Numbered from the stretch's first letter, positions 27,936 through 37,650 are shown. The stretch is DNA of 64,000 bases from an uncultured Methylomonas sp. (GCA_936941155.1 CAKZJE010000106.1:62001-126000); one strand, 5' to 3'. The notes: a model not told the origin generated them from the letters alone. Program-made: numbers and translations.

Positions 27936-29105
27936 ATGCTAACTGAATTAAAACTTTCAAATTTTAAATCTTGGCGCGAGTTGGATATGAAACTCGGTCG
28001 GGTGACGGGGTTATTTGGCACAAATAGTTCAGGGAAAAGTAGCATTTTGCAGTTTTTGTTGATGTTGAAACAGACCGCAGAATCTTCTGATAAAGGATTG
28101 GTTTTGGATTTAGGCGGACAAAATCAATTAGTGAACTTGGGTTCGTTTAGAGATTTAATTTATCAGCATCAAGAAGACTTAGCACTGAAATGGAGTATAG
28201 ATTGGATACCAAGTCACTTTCAGCATCAAAGATTATGCAAAATGACTAGTGAAATTATTTTTATTGATAAACAAATAAAACTATTTTCACAAACATATTA
28301 TCTTTCTAGTTCTACAGCTCATGGTTCAAGCGTTGTTGAGCCAGCTTATAAAAAAATGATGGAGCAAACATATTACCTTGCTCCATTACGCGAATATCCT
28401 AAGCGAGAATATCAATGGTCGGGGGCAAGTCCATCACATGTCGGTTATCGTGGTGAAAATTCCATCAATGCTATTTTAGCCGCTACCATTCGCAATGAAA
28501 CCAGAACATTACCTAATTCAGAAAAAAAACCTTTTCAAGAAGTGATTGCGTATTGGCTAAAAGAATTAGGTTTAATTCACGAATTTTCCGTTAAAGAAAT
28601 TGCCGAAGGCACAGGTTTATTTCGCGCAATTGTAAAAAAATCCCCAGAAAGCCCCGAAGCCTTTTTAACCGATGTCGGTTTTGGTGTTTCGCAAGTGTTA
28701 CCTGCTTTAGTTCTACTGTATTACGTTCCCCAAGGCAGTATTATTTTAATGGAACAACCGGAAATTCATTTGCACCCGTCCGTGCAAAGCGGTTTAGCTG
28801 ATGTGATTTTGCAAGTGTCAAAACAGCGCAATCTGCAAGTAATTGTCGAAAGCCACAGCGAACATTTATTGCAACGTTTTCAACGCCGCGTTGCTGAAGA
28901 AAGCTATGCAGTGGACGAGTTAAAACTGTATTTTTGCGACATTCAGCAAGGTGAATCGAAATTAATTGATTTAAAACTCAATGAATACGGTGAAATTGAG
29001 AATTATCCGGATAATTTTTTTGGCGATGAAATGGCTGAAATCGCGGCAACTCGTCGAGCGAGCTTAAAACATAGAATTCGCAAAGCAGAACAACAAAATG
29101 GCTAA
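27936..29105 (+). CDS. AAA-type ATPase with DUF3696 C-terminus
   Basis: This 389-residue protein resembles the SMC/ABC-like ATPases of OLD and defence proteins. It has Walker A GLFGTNSSGKSSILQ near residue 26, an ABC-signature-like stretch DVGFGVSQVLPALV near 246, Walker B IILMEQPEIHLHP near 269, and the switch His region VIVESHSEHLLQRFQRRV near 307. The last 70 residues contain the DUF3696 hallmark LNEYGEIENYPDNFFGDEM. There is no TOPRIM domain. Its 3' end overlaps the PIN gene by 8 bases, a coupling that suggests one functional unit. The role is not known; defence is inferred from architecture and context. Confidence 0.8.
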   Translation: MLTELKLSNFKSWRELDMKLGRVTGLFGTNSSGKSSILQFLLMLKQTAESSDKGLVLDLGGQNQLVNLGSFRDLIYQHQEDLALKWSIDWIPSHFQHQRLCKMTSEIIFIDKQIKLFSQTYYLSSSTAHGSSVVEPAYKKMMEQTYYLAPLREYPKREYQWSGASPSHVGYRGENSINAILAATIRNETRTLPNSEKKPFQEVIAYWLKELGLIHEFSVKEIAEGTGLFRAIVKKSPESPEAFLTDVGFGVSQVLPALVLLYYVPQGSIILMEQPEIHLHPSVQSGLADVILQVSKQRNLQVIVESHSEHLLQRFQRRVAEESYAVDELKLYFCDIQQGESKLIDLKLNEYGEIENYPDNFFGDEMAEIAATRRASLKHRIRKAEQQNG

Positions 29106-29568
29106 TTTTGTCATTGATACGAATGTCGGAATTTGTGCGAATGGGCGAGATACTCATGCTTCTTTGCGTTGCCAATTAGCGTGCAGTGATTTTTTAGAAA
29201 CCTGTCGCACATTACATATCACGCTGGATAATCAAAATTTGATCATGTCCGAATATGAAAAACACTTTTATCATAAAGGCGAACCTGGCATGGGCGATGC
29301 GTTTTTCAAATATTTGTATCACAATCAACATGCTGGCGACAAAATTCAACTTGTCGAAATCACTCCAATCAATGAAGAAAAAACTGAATTTGCGGAACTT
29401 CCTAAAAATCAAGTTGACCCATCCGACCGCAAATTTTTAGCCACTGCTGTCGTTGCAAAAGCCATTCTTGTGAATGCAACCGATAGCGATTGGACAGAAC
29501 AAAAAAACTTGCTTGAAACACTGCAAATTGAAGTCAAACAGCTTTGCCCTGAACATTCTTGCAAATGA
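29098..29568 (+). CDS. PIN-like nuclease paired with the DUF3696 ATPase
   Basis: The 156 residues begin MANFVIDTNVGICANG, with Asp7 in the usual first PIN position. Further acidic residues follow: Glu in IMSEYEKHFY near residue 45, Asp in VDPSDRKFLATAVVAKA near 105, and Asp in LVNATDSDWTE near 125. This is a plausible PIN active-site quartet. The gene overlaps the ATPase gene by 8 bases. It is not preceded by an antitoxin-like small ORF, so it is not an ordinary VapBC pair; the ATPase would be the partner that controls it. Confidence 0.7.
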   Translation: MANFVIDTNVGICANGRDTHASLRCQLACSDFLETCRTLHITLDNQNLIMSEYEKHFYHKGEPGMGDAFFKYLYHNQHAGDKIQLVEITPINEEKTEFAELPKNQVDPSDRKFLATAVVAKAILVNATDSDWTEQKNLLETLQIEVKQLCPEHSCK

Positions 29569-29586
29569 AATTTGAGAAAAACCTTG

Positions 29587-30579
29587 ATGAAAAACAGCCA
29601 ACCAACAGAACCTTTCGCGCCTTTATCTGACTCTCAAAAACAAGAACTTCTCGCATTAAAAAACAACTTTCACCGCTTAACTCTGGCAATGGATTCTGAA
29701 CAGCCGCCGTTTAATCTATTGGAAATTTACCCCGAAACCAGCGATATTGGCATTTTGTCAGCGCAATTGACTGATTTAAAAAAATGTTTAGACAGTTTTA
29801 GACCGCTTTCAGCGGAGCAAGTTGCGCATTTAAACGAAGTTTTTGATACGGAATACACTTACGAATCGAACAAAATAGAAGGAAATACGCTGACTTTGAT
29901 GGAAACCGATTTAATTATTAACAAAGGTTTGACGGTTTCAGGTAAAAAAATGCAGGAACATTTGGAAGCGGTGAATCATAAAAACGCGATTGAATACATC
30001 CGCGATATTGCGCACAGCGAAACAGCGTTGACGGAAGAAGTTTTAAGAAAAATCCACGCGATTGTGTTGGCTGGCATTGATTTTAAAAACGCTGGAAATT
30101 GGCGCGTGGACAGAGTGCGCATTGCCGGAAGTCAGCATATTTGCCCAAATCCGATTAAAATTCCAATGCTGATGAATGAATTTTTTGACTATTATGAAAC
30201 CCATAAAAACACCCAGCATCCGGTGGTTTTATCTGCGAATCTGCACGAAAAATTAGTCACCATTCATCCGTTTATTGATGGCAATGGCAGAACCGCGCGG
30301 CTGTTAATGAATCTGATTTTATTGCAACATGGCTATCCGATTACGATTATTTCAGCGGAAAATAAAGCTCGCGCCGACTATTACAAAACTTTGGAAATGG
30401 CGCAAATTTCAGCGAATAAAGACAATAGCGCGTTTGTTTTATTCGTTGCGCAATGCGTGAAGAAATGGTTGTTTGTTTATTTGGAAATGCTCTCAGCCAG
30501 CATTGGCGAAGAAAACAAAGAAAAAGGGTATTATTTTTTCAAAAAAATTGCGGCGCAATTGTTGATAACAACTATCTGA
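29587..30579 (+). CDS. fic: Fic-family protein
   Basis: Fic enzymes modify proteins by transferring AMP or related groups. The 330 residues have the inhibitory-helix motif near residue 90 (YESNKIEGNTLTLMETD, SxxxEGN type), which keeps class II Fic proteins silent by blocking the ATP gamma-phosphate. The catalytic motif HPFIDGNGRTARLLMNLI near residue 230 is complete, with catalytic His and HPFxDGNGR. ATG 29587 is chosen over the TTG at 29572, since MKNSQPTEPF starts there and a GAG-type site lies upstream. It follows the PIN gene by 18 bases. The target is unknown. Confidence 0.88.
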   Translation: MKNSQPTEPFAPLSDSQKQELLALKNNFHRLTLAMDSEQPPFNLLEIYPETSDIGILSAQLTDLKKCLDSFRPLSAEQVAHLNEVFDTEYTYESNKIEGNTLTLMETDLIINKGLTVSGKKMQEHLEAVNHKNAIEYIRDIAHSETALTEEVLRKIHAIVLAGIDFKNAGNWRVDRVRIAGSQHICPNPIKIPMLMNEFFDYYETHKNTQHPVVLSANLHEKLVTIHPFIDGNGRTARLLMNLILLQHGYPITIISAENKARADYYKTLEMAQISANKDNSAFVLFVAQCVKKWLFVYLEMLSASIGEENKEKGYYFFKKIAAQLLITTI

Positions 30580-30651
30580 AATCAAAATAAGAAATGTAAG
30601 AACAATCGGCTGTGGTTGAGAAATCAACTAATCAAAGTTCTGAAATTTTCT

Positions 30652-30669
30652 AAGACGACCAGTCGTCTT
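30652..30669. repeat. Dispersed 18-bp palindrome, copy 5
   Basis: AAGACGACCAGTCGTCTT, identical to copy 1, followed by GAAAAAATTTC. It lies in the 250-bp gap between the convergent fic gene and the next minus-strand gene. Confidence 0.85.
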
Positions 30670-30831
30670 GAAAAAATTTCGCAATTTATTGCAAAACCTA
30701 AACATGAATTCTTACTCTAAAAATGCTGCTTAAAATAGATTGGCAGTATCTTGAAAATTGCTACAAATAGCGTGCGGCGGGAGATTTGAGATTTGTAACT
30801 ACCTCGCAAGGTAGTTACAAACATTGAGAAA

Positions 30832-31689
30832 TTATTTTTTCTTTTTAGTGAAAGACTTAATCCGGCTAAAAAACATACTTTCACTTAACATATCAGTCAA
30901 GCCAACGTTTTGTTTTTCTTCCTCTTCTTTTTCTTTGGCTTCTTCTATCTTGATTTCTTCCAGCCACTTAGCCCGCTGCTGCTGTTCTTCTTCCGCTTTT
31001 CGTTGAATCCGCTGTTTATCCTGATTATTAATATCCAGCTGAATAAAATCACTGTCTTGTCTGAGCATAAACCGTATCACTTCATCTAATAACGAATCAG
31101 TCACCGCCTCCGGCTCAAAGTTTTTCTTATACACGTTAAAATTTTCGTGATTGTGAATTAACAATCTGATTTTCGACTCGTTGTAATCCACTTCAAATTT
31201 AAAGCGCACCGGCACTTTTCGGGTGATATTAAACGCAGCCGCCTCAACACCACGACTATTAATAAACTGATTCCATTTTAACGGCAGATTTTTTGAGTTT
31301 AAAAACGCAATTTCTTGCTCAATTTTGGATCTGCCTTCCACTTCATAACTAAAACTGCCAGCACCTATGCAATTAAACAACACGTTGACCTGCATAATGC
31401 GATTAAAATCGGCAAGTCCACCATAACCATCGGTGTTAATTTTATAATCGGTTTGCGATAACGTGCCCATCTGTGGAAAGCGTTGACAATAATCCGTAAT
31501 TTCAATGGCTTTTTCTAAATAGCTTAAATGCTCAACGACTTCTTTAAGATCTTGATAGATTTTTTGCATTTTCGGCAAAATTTTAGCTTTATATTCGCCT
31601 TCTAATTGTTGCTGAACATCGGCTGCAACTGATTCATGCTTTTCTTTGCTAATTCTTTCGTTTCTTAATTGATCCAGAACACCCATCAT
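30832..31689 (-). CDS. Unknown protein with basic and acidic charged C-terminus
   Basis: The 285 residues have no recognised domain. The first 90 look helical and coiled-coil-like (LRNERISKEKHESVAADVQ, then KMQKIYQDLKEVVEHLSYLE). The middle is a mixed alpha/beta region (FNITRKVPVRFKFEVDYNES). A long charged helix follows (QRIQRKAEEEQQQRAKWLEE and onward), and the end is basic (RIKSFTKKKK). The start at 31689 overlaps the rlmB stop by 1 base, so it is translated from the rnr-rlmB transcript. A role near RNA is an inference only. Confidence 0.65.
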   Translation of the reverse strand: MMGVLDQLRNERISKEKHESVAADVQQQLEGEYKAKILPKMQKIYQDLKEVVEHLSYLEKAIEITDYCQRFPQMGTLSQTDYKINTDGYGGLADFNRIMQVNVLFNCIGAGSFSYEVEGRSKIEQEIAFLNSKNLPLKWNQFINSRGVEAAAFNITRKVPVRFKFEVDYNESKIRLLIHNHENFNVYKKNFEPEAVTDSLLDEVIRFMLRQDSDFIQLDINNQDKQRIQRKAEEEQQQRAKWLEEIKIEEAKEKEEEEKQNVGLTDMLSESMFFSRIKSFTKKKK

Positions 31690-32429
31690 TATTCCCCTTT
31701 TTGTCTTAATACTTCATAAATCATAATTGCTGCGGCAACTGAGACATTGAGACTTTCCACTTGTCCACGCATGGGTATTTTTACCAAAAAATCACAGTTT
31801 TCCTGTGTTAAATGGCGCATCCCTGTTCCTTCCGCTCCCATCACTAACGCCAAAGACATTTTTAAGTCTAAACTAAAAATCGTCTGTTCCGCCTCGCCTG
31901 TAGAGCCTATTATCCATATATTTTGCTCTTTCATCCAGCGCAAAGTACGGACTAAATTGGTCACTTGATAGACCGGCACAGTTTCGGCTGCACCACTGGC
32001 AATTTTGCAAACAGTTGGGGTAATTCCTATCGCATTATCTTTGGTAATAATAATGCCATGCACGCCAGCGGCATCGGCAGTACGCAAACAAGCCCCCAGA
32101 TTATGCGGGTCTTGCACATGATCTAATACCAGAAAAAATGCTGGCTCAGTTAAGCTCTTAATTTTATGTTTTAATTGTTCTTCTGACTGTACGCTAGGCA
32201 ACTCAACTTCAGCCACAATCCCTTGATGATTTTTGCCATCTGCAAATTTATCTAACTTTTTCTTATCCGCTATTTCAGTTTTAATATTTAAAGAATTCAA
32301 CTGAGTTTGCAATTCTTTTAAACGTACATCTTGCCGCTGACTATCCAGCCAAACTTGGGTGATTTTTTCAGGTGAATAATCAAGCGCGGCTTGTACGGCA
32401 TGAATTCCGAATAATTTACTTAGATTCAT
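31689..32429 (-). CDS. rlmB: 23S rRNA (guanosine2251-2'-O)-methyltransferase RlmB
   Basis: RlmB is a SpoU-family (trefoil-knot) enzyme that methylates G2251 of 23S rRNA. The 246 residues have the N-terminal substrate-binding domain starting LFGIHAVQAALDYSPEKI, then FFLVLDHVQDPHNLGACLRT (SpoU motif 1) near residue 103. VMGAEGTGMRHLTQENCDF (motif 2) and IPMRGQVESLNVSVAAAIMI (motif 3) form the SAM-binding knot. It overlaps the rnr stop by 4 bases (ATGA), a well-known rnr-rlmB coupling in gammaproteobacteria. Confidence 0.95.
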   Translation of the reverse strand: MNLSKLFGIHAVQAALDYSPEKITQVWLDSQRQDVRLKELQTQLNSLNIKTEIADKKKLDKFADGKNHQGIVAEVELPSVQSEEQLKHKIKSLTEPAFFLVLDHVQDPHNLGACLRTADAAGVHGIIITKDNAIGITPTVCKIASGAAETVPVYQVTNLVRTLRWMKEQNIWIIGSTGEAEQTIFSLDLKMSLALVMGAEGTGMRHLTQENCDFLVKIPMRGQVESLNVSVAAAIMIYEVLRQKGE

Positions 32430-34696
32430 TTTTTATGACGTTTTTTAACGTTTTTTTTAGGAGGGGTGGAAACCGGCAGCGGAATGGTTTTTTTCACTTT
32501 AACGGTGTGCAATAAATCAAAATCAATTTTCTTTTCGTCTAAATCGACTCGCGCAACTCTCACTTTAACGCTATCGCCTAAACGATAAGTGATGCCAGTG
32601 CGCTCGCCTTTTAAATGCCGTGAAGTGGCATCAAAATGAAAATAATCTTCCGGCAAGTTGGAAATGTGAACTAAGCCTTCCACATAAACATCTTTTAATT
32701 CCACAAAGAAACCAAAGCCTGTCACCGCAGAAATAATGCCGCTAAACTCTTCGCCGAGTTTGTCCTGCATATATTCACACTTTAGCCAATTCACCACATC
32801 GCGGGTTGCTTCATCTGCTCGGCGTTCATTTGCCGAACAATGCTCACCTAAGACAATCATATCTGGAAATCCATAGATAAAAGTTTCTGGCGGTTTCTCA
32901 GCTAAACAATGTTTAATGGCGCGATGTACTAATAAATCTGGATAACGGCGAATCGGTGAGGTGAAATGTGTATATGCCTCAAGTGCCAAACCAAAATGCC
33001 CTTTATTATCAGGACTATATACAGCTTGCGACATAGAGCGCAACAACACGGTATGAATTAAATGGGCATCGGCTCTGCCTTGACTGGCGTTAATCACCGC
33101 CATGAAATCCAGCGGCGTTGGTTCTTCGCCACCACCTAAATGCAATCCCATTTCGTTTAAAAAGGTTCTTAACGTCGCGAGTTTTTCAATGCCGGGCCCT
33201 TCATGGATTCGTAAAAGACGCGGAATTTTTTTCCGATTGAGATAACGTGCCGCTGCAATATTGGCACTAATCATAAATTCTTCAATCAATTTGTGCGCAT
33301 CATTGCGTTGTACTGGCACAATTTGTTCAATTTTGCGCTCAGTACCAAACACAATTTTAGTTTCTTGCGTTTCAAAATCCATTGCGCCGCGCTGTTCGCG
33401 TTTCACTCGCATCACTTTGTATAAAGCGTAGAGTTCTTGCAAATGCGGTAACAGAGGTTGATATTTTTTCGCTAACTCCGCATCGCCATCCACTAAAATT
33501 TTCGCAACTTCTGTGTACGTCATTCGCGCATGAGAGCGCATCACCGCTTCAAAAAACTTGGAGCGCAAAATAGTGCCTTCTGCATCAATCACTAGCTCAC
33601 ACACCATACACAGGCGATCTACGTCTGGATTGAGTGAACATAAGCCATTTGAGAGAATCTCAGGCAACATCGGAATAACTTGTTCGGGAAAATAAACGGA
33701 GGTACTGCGATTTTTGGCTTCATCATCTAAAGCGGTACTGACTTGCACATAGTGCGCGACATCAGCAATGGCAACCAGCAACTTCCAGCCTTTCGGTGTT
33801 TTTTTGCAAAATACAGCGTCATCAAAATCACGCGCATCTTCACCATCAATCGTAACTAACGGTGTATCTCGTAAATCAACTCGGTTTTTCTTAGCGGCTT
33901 CAGGCACATCTTTTTTTAGATGTTTGATTTCTTTGAGTAATTTATCCGGCCATTCATTCGGTAAATCATAAGACCGAATTGCAACTTCAATTTCCATGCC
34001 CGGAGCTAAATGTTTTCCTAAAACTTCAGTCACTCGCCCTATCGGCTGATGTCGTTGATTAGGTTGCTGCACAATTTCTGCGACAACAATTTGCCCTTTT
34101 TTCGCTTTTCCCAATCCTTCTTTTGGAATCAGAATGTCTTGCGCTATTTTTTTATTATCCGCAACGACAAAATAAAAACCTTTTTCACTAAACAATCGCC
34201 CGACAACTTGATGCGTATTTCTTTCCAACACTTCAACAACGGCTGCTTCGCGTCGCCCTTTCCTATCAAGTCCTGAAATTCGCACCACAGCACGGTCATT
34301 GTGCATCAGCTCTTTCATTTCGCGCGGTGATAAAAATAAATCCGCAGAACCATCATCAGGCTTTAAAAAACCAAACCCATCAGGATGCCCTAGCACTCGT
34401 CCGGCAATTAAATCTTGATTATTGACTAAACAATATTGCTGTTTGCGATTAAACAATAACTGCCCATCTCGTTCCATTGCTCGCAAACGGCGGCGCAGAG
34501 CTTCTAAATCCGCATCAGACTGTAAGCCAAATGATTCTACAATTTGCTTACGCTGCAAGGGTTGTCCTGCTTGCTCTAGCAAATGCAGAATCAGTTCGCG
34601 ACTAGGGATTGGTTGCTCATATTTCGCGGCTTCGCGTTGAGCATAAGGGTCTTGGGTTGATTTAAAATCAATATCGGGGGGAGACTTCTGGGTCAT
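32426..34696 (-). CDS. rnr: Ribonuclease R
   Basis: RNase R is a 3'-to-5' exoribonuclease that degrades structured RNA. The 756 residues have an N-terminal winged helix (RELILHLLEQAGQPLQRKQI), two cold-shock domains, then the RNB catalytic domain. The Mg-binding acids lie in LVTIDGEDARDFDDAVFC near residue 284. The S1 domain starts EFSGIISAVTGFGFFVELKD near 650. The C-terminus is lysine-rich (KKNVKKRHKK), which is typical of RNase R but not of RNase II. The gene is first in the rnr-rlmB-unknown operon. Confidence 0.95.
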   Translation of the reverse strand: MTQKSPPDIDFKSTQDPYAQREAAKYEQPIPSRELILHLLEQAGQPLQRKQIVESFGLQSDADLEALRRRLRAMERDGQLLFNRKQQYCLVNNQDLIAGRVLGHPDGFGFLKPDDGSADLFLSPREMKELMHNDRAVVRISGLDRKGRREAAVVEVLERNTHQVVGRLFSEKGFYFVVADNKKIAQDILIPKEGLGKAKKGQIVVAEIVQQPNQRHQPIGRVTEVLGKHLAPGMEIEVAIRSYDLPNEWPDKLLKEIKHLKKDVPEAAKKNRVDLRDTPLVTIDGEDARDFDDAVFCKKTPKGWKLLVAIADVAHYVQVSTALDDEAKNRSTSVYFPEQVIPMLPEILSNGLCSLNPDVDRLCMVCELVIDAEGTILRSKFFEAVMRSHARMTYTEVAKILVDGDAELAKKYQPLLPHLQELYALYKVMRVKREQRGAMDFETQETKIVFGTERKIEQIVPVQRNDAHKLIEEFMISANIAAARYLNRKKIPRLLRIHEGPGIEKLATLRTFLNEMGLHLGGGEEPTPLDFMAVINASQGRADAHLIHTVLLRSMSQAVYSPDNKGHFGLALEAYTHFTSPIRRYPDLLVHRAIKHCLAEKPPETFIYGFPDMIVLGEHCSANERRADEATRDVVNWLKCEYMQDKLGEEFSGIISAVTGFGFFVELKDVYVEGLVHISNLPEDYFHFDATSRHLKGERTGITYRLGDSVKVRVARVDLDEKKIDFDLLHTVKVKKTIPLPVSTPPKKNVKKRHKK

Positions 34697-34973
34697 TTAT
34701 GAGGGAATCTGCGTGTAACGATGTGATAATGAAGTAATTTGAGCTTTTGTTCCCAAACTAAAATGAGCCTATAAACATACCACAGACGATGTGTTTTCAC
34801 CAATGATAGTAGCTGCTTGGAATAAATAGAGTTTAAAAAGACACGAATAGCTTGATTTTCTTGTTGTTTGCTGTGAAAAATCGAAGCGAAAGTTCAATGT
34901 ATTTTTATGATGTGAGTTTGGAATAACTCAAAAGGAAATTTGTTTGATGTCACTTAAAGTCTTAACTTTTAAG

Positions 34974-35049
34974 TGGCGTCCCCAAGGGGGTTCGAACCCC
35001 TGTTACCGCCGTGAAAGGGCAGTGTCCTAGGCCGCTAGACGATGGGGAC
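34974..35049 (-). tRNA. tRNA-Glu (TTC)
   Basis: 76 nt including encoded CCA. The acceptor stem is GTCCCCA/TGGGGAC, the anticodon loop contains TTC in CCCTTTCACGG, and the T loop is TTCGAAC. Two genes away lies gltX, which charges it. Confidence 0.95.
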
Positions 35050-35079
35050 CTTGGATCTTACAGTTTATAATCAACTAAT

Positions 35080-35155
35080 TGGTGGAGCCAGACGGGATCG
35101 AACCGACGACCTTAACACTGCCAGCGTTACGCTCTCCCAATTGAGCTATGGCCCC
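35080..35155 (-). tRNA. tRNA-Ala (GGC)
   Basis: 76 nt including encoded CCA. The acceptor stem is GGGGCCA/TGGCTCC with the characteristic G3-T70 pair of alanine tRNA, and the anticodon loop in AACGCTGGCAGTGTT carries GGC. It precedes tRNA-Glu in the same orientation. Confidence 0.95.
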
Positions 35156-35196
35156 TGAGTTGATTTCAGCCATTATACAGGTATTTTTAAAAATGT

Positions 35197-36606
35197 CTAC
35201 CCTTGACTTAAGTTTTCAATATATTTGATAGCGCGTTTAATTCTAGCTAACGTTTTTTCGCGTCCTAACAATGACAAAGTTATATCAATTGCAGGAGAAA
35301 CAGCTGAGCCACACACCGCTACCCGCAACGGTTGCGCTACTTTTCCTAGTTTTAATTCCATCGCTTCAGCAACATCCAGTACAATCTGATGTAATTGCGT
35401 TCCATCCCAAGCATCCACGCTTTCAAATTCATTCAGTAAGCGTTGTAAAACTGCATCAGTACCGACTTTGAAATTATTTTTTGCCGCTTTTTCATCATAC
35501 TCAGCAAAGTCTTTATAAAAATAAACACTCGCCGCCGCCATTTCCACCAACGTTTTACAGCGTTCGCGTTGCGCTTTCACTATATCAATTAAAGCCGCTC
35601 CTTCTGTAGGGTCTATACCTAATTGCCCGATATGCCAGCTCAAATGATGGGCAACATGAGCAGGGTCACTATTCATAATATACTGATGATTCAGCCACAA
35701 TAGTTTTTCTGGATTAAAAGTTGAAGCAGAAACATTTACATTTTCCAGAACAAAATGTTCAATCATTTCATCAACAGAAAACACTTCTTGATCGCCATGT
35801 GACCAACCTAAACGCACCAAATAGTTCAGCAATGCTTCTGGTAAAAATCCATCATCACGGTATTGCATCACGCTCACCGCACCATGCCGCTTTGATAAGC
35901 GTGCGCCATCAGAACCCAAAATCATTGGCAAATGCGCATAAAGTGGCAAATCCGCTTTGAGTGCTTTTAAGATATTGATTTGTCTAGGCGTATTGTTGAT
36001 ATGGTCATCGCCGCGAATCACATGGGTAATTTTCATATCCATATCATCCACAACTACCGTTAAATTATAGGTGGGCGAACTATCTGAACGCGCAATAATT
36101 AAATCATCCAACTCTTTGTTTTGGATAACAATATCGCCTTTCACTACATCATTAATGACAACCGCACCATCAACAGGATTGCGAAAGCGGACTACACACT
36201 CATGTTCGGCAGGATCTTGTGGATTATCGCGACAATGCCCGTCATAACGCGGCTTTTCCTTATTTTGCATTTGCGTTTCACGCAATGTTTCTAACCGCTC
36301 TTTACTGCAAGAGCAATAATAAGCATCACCTTGGCTCAATAACTGCTGAATAATCTCTTTATAGCGATCAAAATGCTGGGTTTGGTAGAAAGGGCCTTCA
36401 TCATATTCCAATCCTAACCAAGTCATGCCTTCTAAAATAGCATTCACCGATTCTTGCGTGGAGCGTTCCAAATCGGTATCTTCGATTCTTAAAACGAATC
36501 TGCCGCCATGTTTACGCGCATAAAGCCATGAAAATAAAGCGGTTCTAGCTCCGCCAATGTGTAAATAACCAGTAGGACTAGGGGCAAAGCGTGTTTTTAT
36601 ACTCAT
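35197..36606 (-). CDS. gltX: Glutamyl-tRNA synthetase
   Basis: GluRS charges tRNA-Glu, and in some bacteria also tRNA-Gln. The 469 residues start with the class I signature [20 protein letters not shown] (HIGH motif HIGG), followed by [16 protein letters not shown] zinc-site region ([15 protein letters not shown]) comes next, and the KMSKS motif is [12 protein letters not shown] near residue 237. The C-terminal anticodon-binding helical domain is complete. It is the last gene of a run beginning with the ABC transporter, and tRNA-Glu and tRNA-Ala lie downstream on the same strand, so they may be co-transcribed. Confidence 0.96.
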   Translation of the reverse strand: MSIKTRFAPSPTGYLHIGGARTALFSWLYARKHGGRFVLRIEDTDLERSTQESVNAILEGMTWLGLEYDEGPFYQTQHFDRYKEIIQQLLSQGDAYYCSCSKERLETLRETQMQNKEKPRYDGHCRDNPQDPAEHECVVRFRNPVDGAVVINDVVKGDIVIQNKELDDLIIARSDSSPTYNLTVVVDDMDMKITHVIRGDDHINNTPRQINILKALKADLPLYAHLPMILGSDGARLSKRHGAVSVMQYRDDGFLPEALLNYLVRLGWSHGDQEVFSVDEMIEHFVLENVNVSASTFNPEKLLWLNHQYIMNSDPAHVAHHLSWHIGQLGIDPTEGAALIDIVKAQRERCKTLVEMAAASVYFYKDFAEYDEKAAKNNFKVGTDAVLQRLLNEFESVDAWDGTQLHQIVLDVAEAMELKLGKVAQPLRVAVCGSAVSPAIDITLSLLGREKTLARIKRAIKYIENLSQG

Positions 36607-36610
36607 TTAA

Positions 36611-37090
36611 TTATTTCTTTCTCAAAATTTGTTTTGCATATTCTGCGGGAATTTGTTTCGCAGCTCCTAAGCGAATGCGTTTATAGTCAAAAGCAATACC
36701 ACCTTTTGCTATTTCATTTCTGCCTAAAATCGCCAAAGAGGGTTTATGACCTTGAGCGGCGGCTTTTTCATACCAAGCTGTAGCTTTGTGCACATCCATT
36801 TCCATTCCCATTCCTCGGTCATACATGGCTGCGACAATCACTTGTGCTTCCAAAAAACCTTGATTAGCGGCTTTTAACATCCATTCAGCAGCTTTTTTAT
36901 CATCTTGTTCTTTGCCTTCTTTACCTAACAAATACATAGCACCGATTTTTGCCTGAGCTAAAGAGTTTCCTTGCTCTGCTAACTGCATTATTGTATTTTC
37001 AGATGTGGATGTATTTGATTCATTTGCATAAACATCATTCACCAGTACTAGTGAAAATATCAACAACATCCAGTTTAGTATTTTTAACAT
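36611..37090 (-). CDS. Exported Sel1-repeat protein
   Basis: From ATG 37090, preceded by AAGGAT, the protein has 159 residues; a start at 37114 is less likely. It begins with a signal peptide (MLKILNWMLLIFSLVLVNDV, then YANES). Sel1-like repeats follow: EQGNSLAQAKIGAMYLLGKE, KAAEWMLKAANQGFLEAQVI and KATAWYEKAAAQGHKPSLAI. Sel1 proteins bind other proteins in the cell envelope or help signalling. It lies between def and gltX with 4-bp and 32-bp gaps, so it belongs to the same operon; its target is unknown. Confidence 0.85.
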   Translation of the reverse strand: MLKILNWMLLIFSLVLVNDVYANESNTSTSENTIMQLAEQGNSLAQAKIGAMYLLGKEGKEQDDKKAAEWMLKAANQGFLEAQVIVAAMYDRGMGMEMDVHKATAWYEKAAAQGHKPSLAILGRNEIAKGGIAFDYKRIRLGAAKQIPAEYAKQILRKK

Positions 37091-37122
37091 GTGTGTATCC
37101 TTAAAATTAGCCAACCATAAAT

Positions 37123-37650
37123 TTAAGCTGCTATTAATTTAAAAAACTCGGCTTCTGAAATAATGTCTCGATTATTTTCCACTCGATCTAAATAAACCAA
37201 TCCTTGTAAATGATCATATTCATGCTGAAAAATGCGTGCGATAAAATCTTTCAGCTGAATCATGTTGAAATCGCCATTCACATCAGTGTAATTGACTTCA
37301 ATTTCTTGATAACGTGGGACTAACGCTCTAATTCCTGAGATGCTTAAGCAGCCTTCCCAATCTTTTTTTTGCTTATCCGATAACGCTTGAAAAGAGGGAT
37401 TTATCATCACAACCGGTTGCATTAAAGGCGCGTCAGGATAGCGTTTAGTGGGTTTTGAGGCGACTACAATAGCACAAATTGAATGGCCAATTTGCGGAGC
37501 GGCTAAACCAACACCACTTGAATCAGCTAAAACATCCAGCATTTCTGCAATAACGCCAGTCACATCTGGTGATTTTACATCGGCAATTGGAGTTGCTGTC
37601 ATCCTTAATACAGGATTCCCCAATTGCGCTATTTCAGTATTTTTTTGCAT
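37123..37650 (-). CDS. def: Peptide deformylase
   Basis: Deformylase removes the formyl group of new polypeptides. The 175 residues have the three family motifs: GVGLAAPQIG near residue 46, WEGCLSISG (Cys metal ligand) near 98, and QHEYDHLQGLVYLDR (the two His metal ligands and Glu) near 140. This is a paralogue outside the usual def-fmt pair, in an ABC transporter operon. The sequence RYPDAPLMQPVVMINP and the slightly altered EGCLS neighbourhood suggest a secondary, type I-like deformylase. Its start overlaps the end of the substrate-binding protein gene by 1 base. Confidence 0.93.
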   Translation of the reverse strand: MQKNTEIAQLGNPVLRMTATPIADVKSPDVTGVIAEMLDVLADSSGVGLAAPQIGHSICAIVVASKPTKRYPDAPLMQPVVMINPSFQALSDKQKKDWEGCLSISGIRALVPRYQEIEVNYTDVNGDFNMIQLKDFIARIFQHEYDHLQGLVYLDRVENNRDIISEAEFFKLIAA

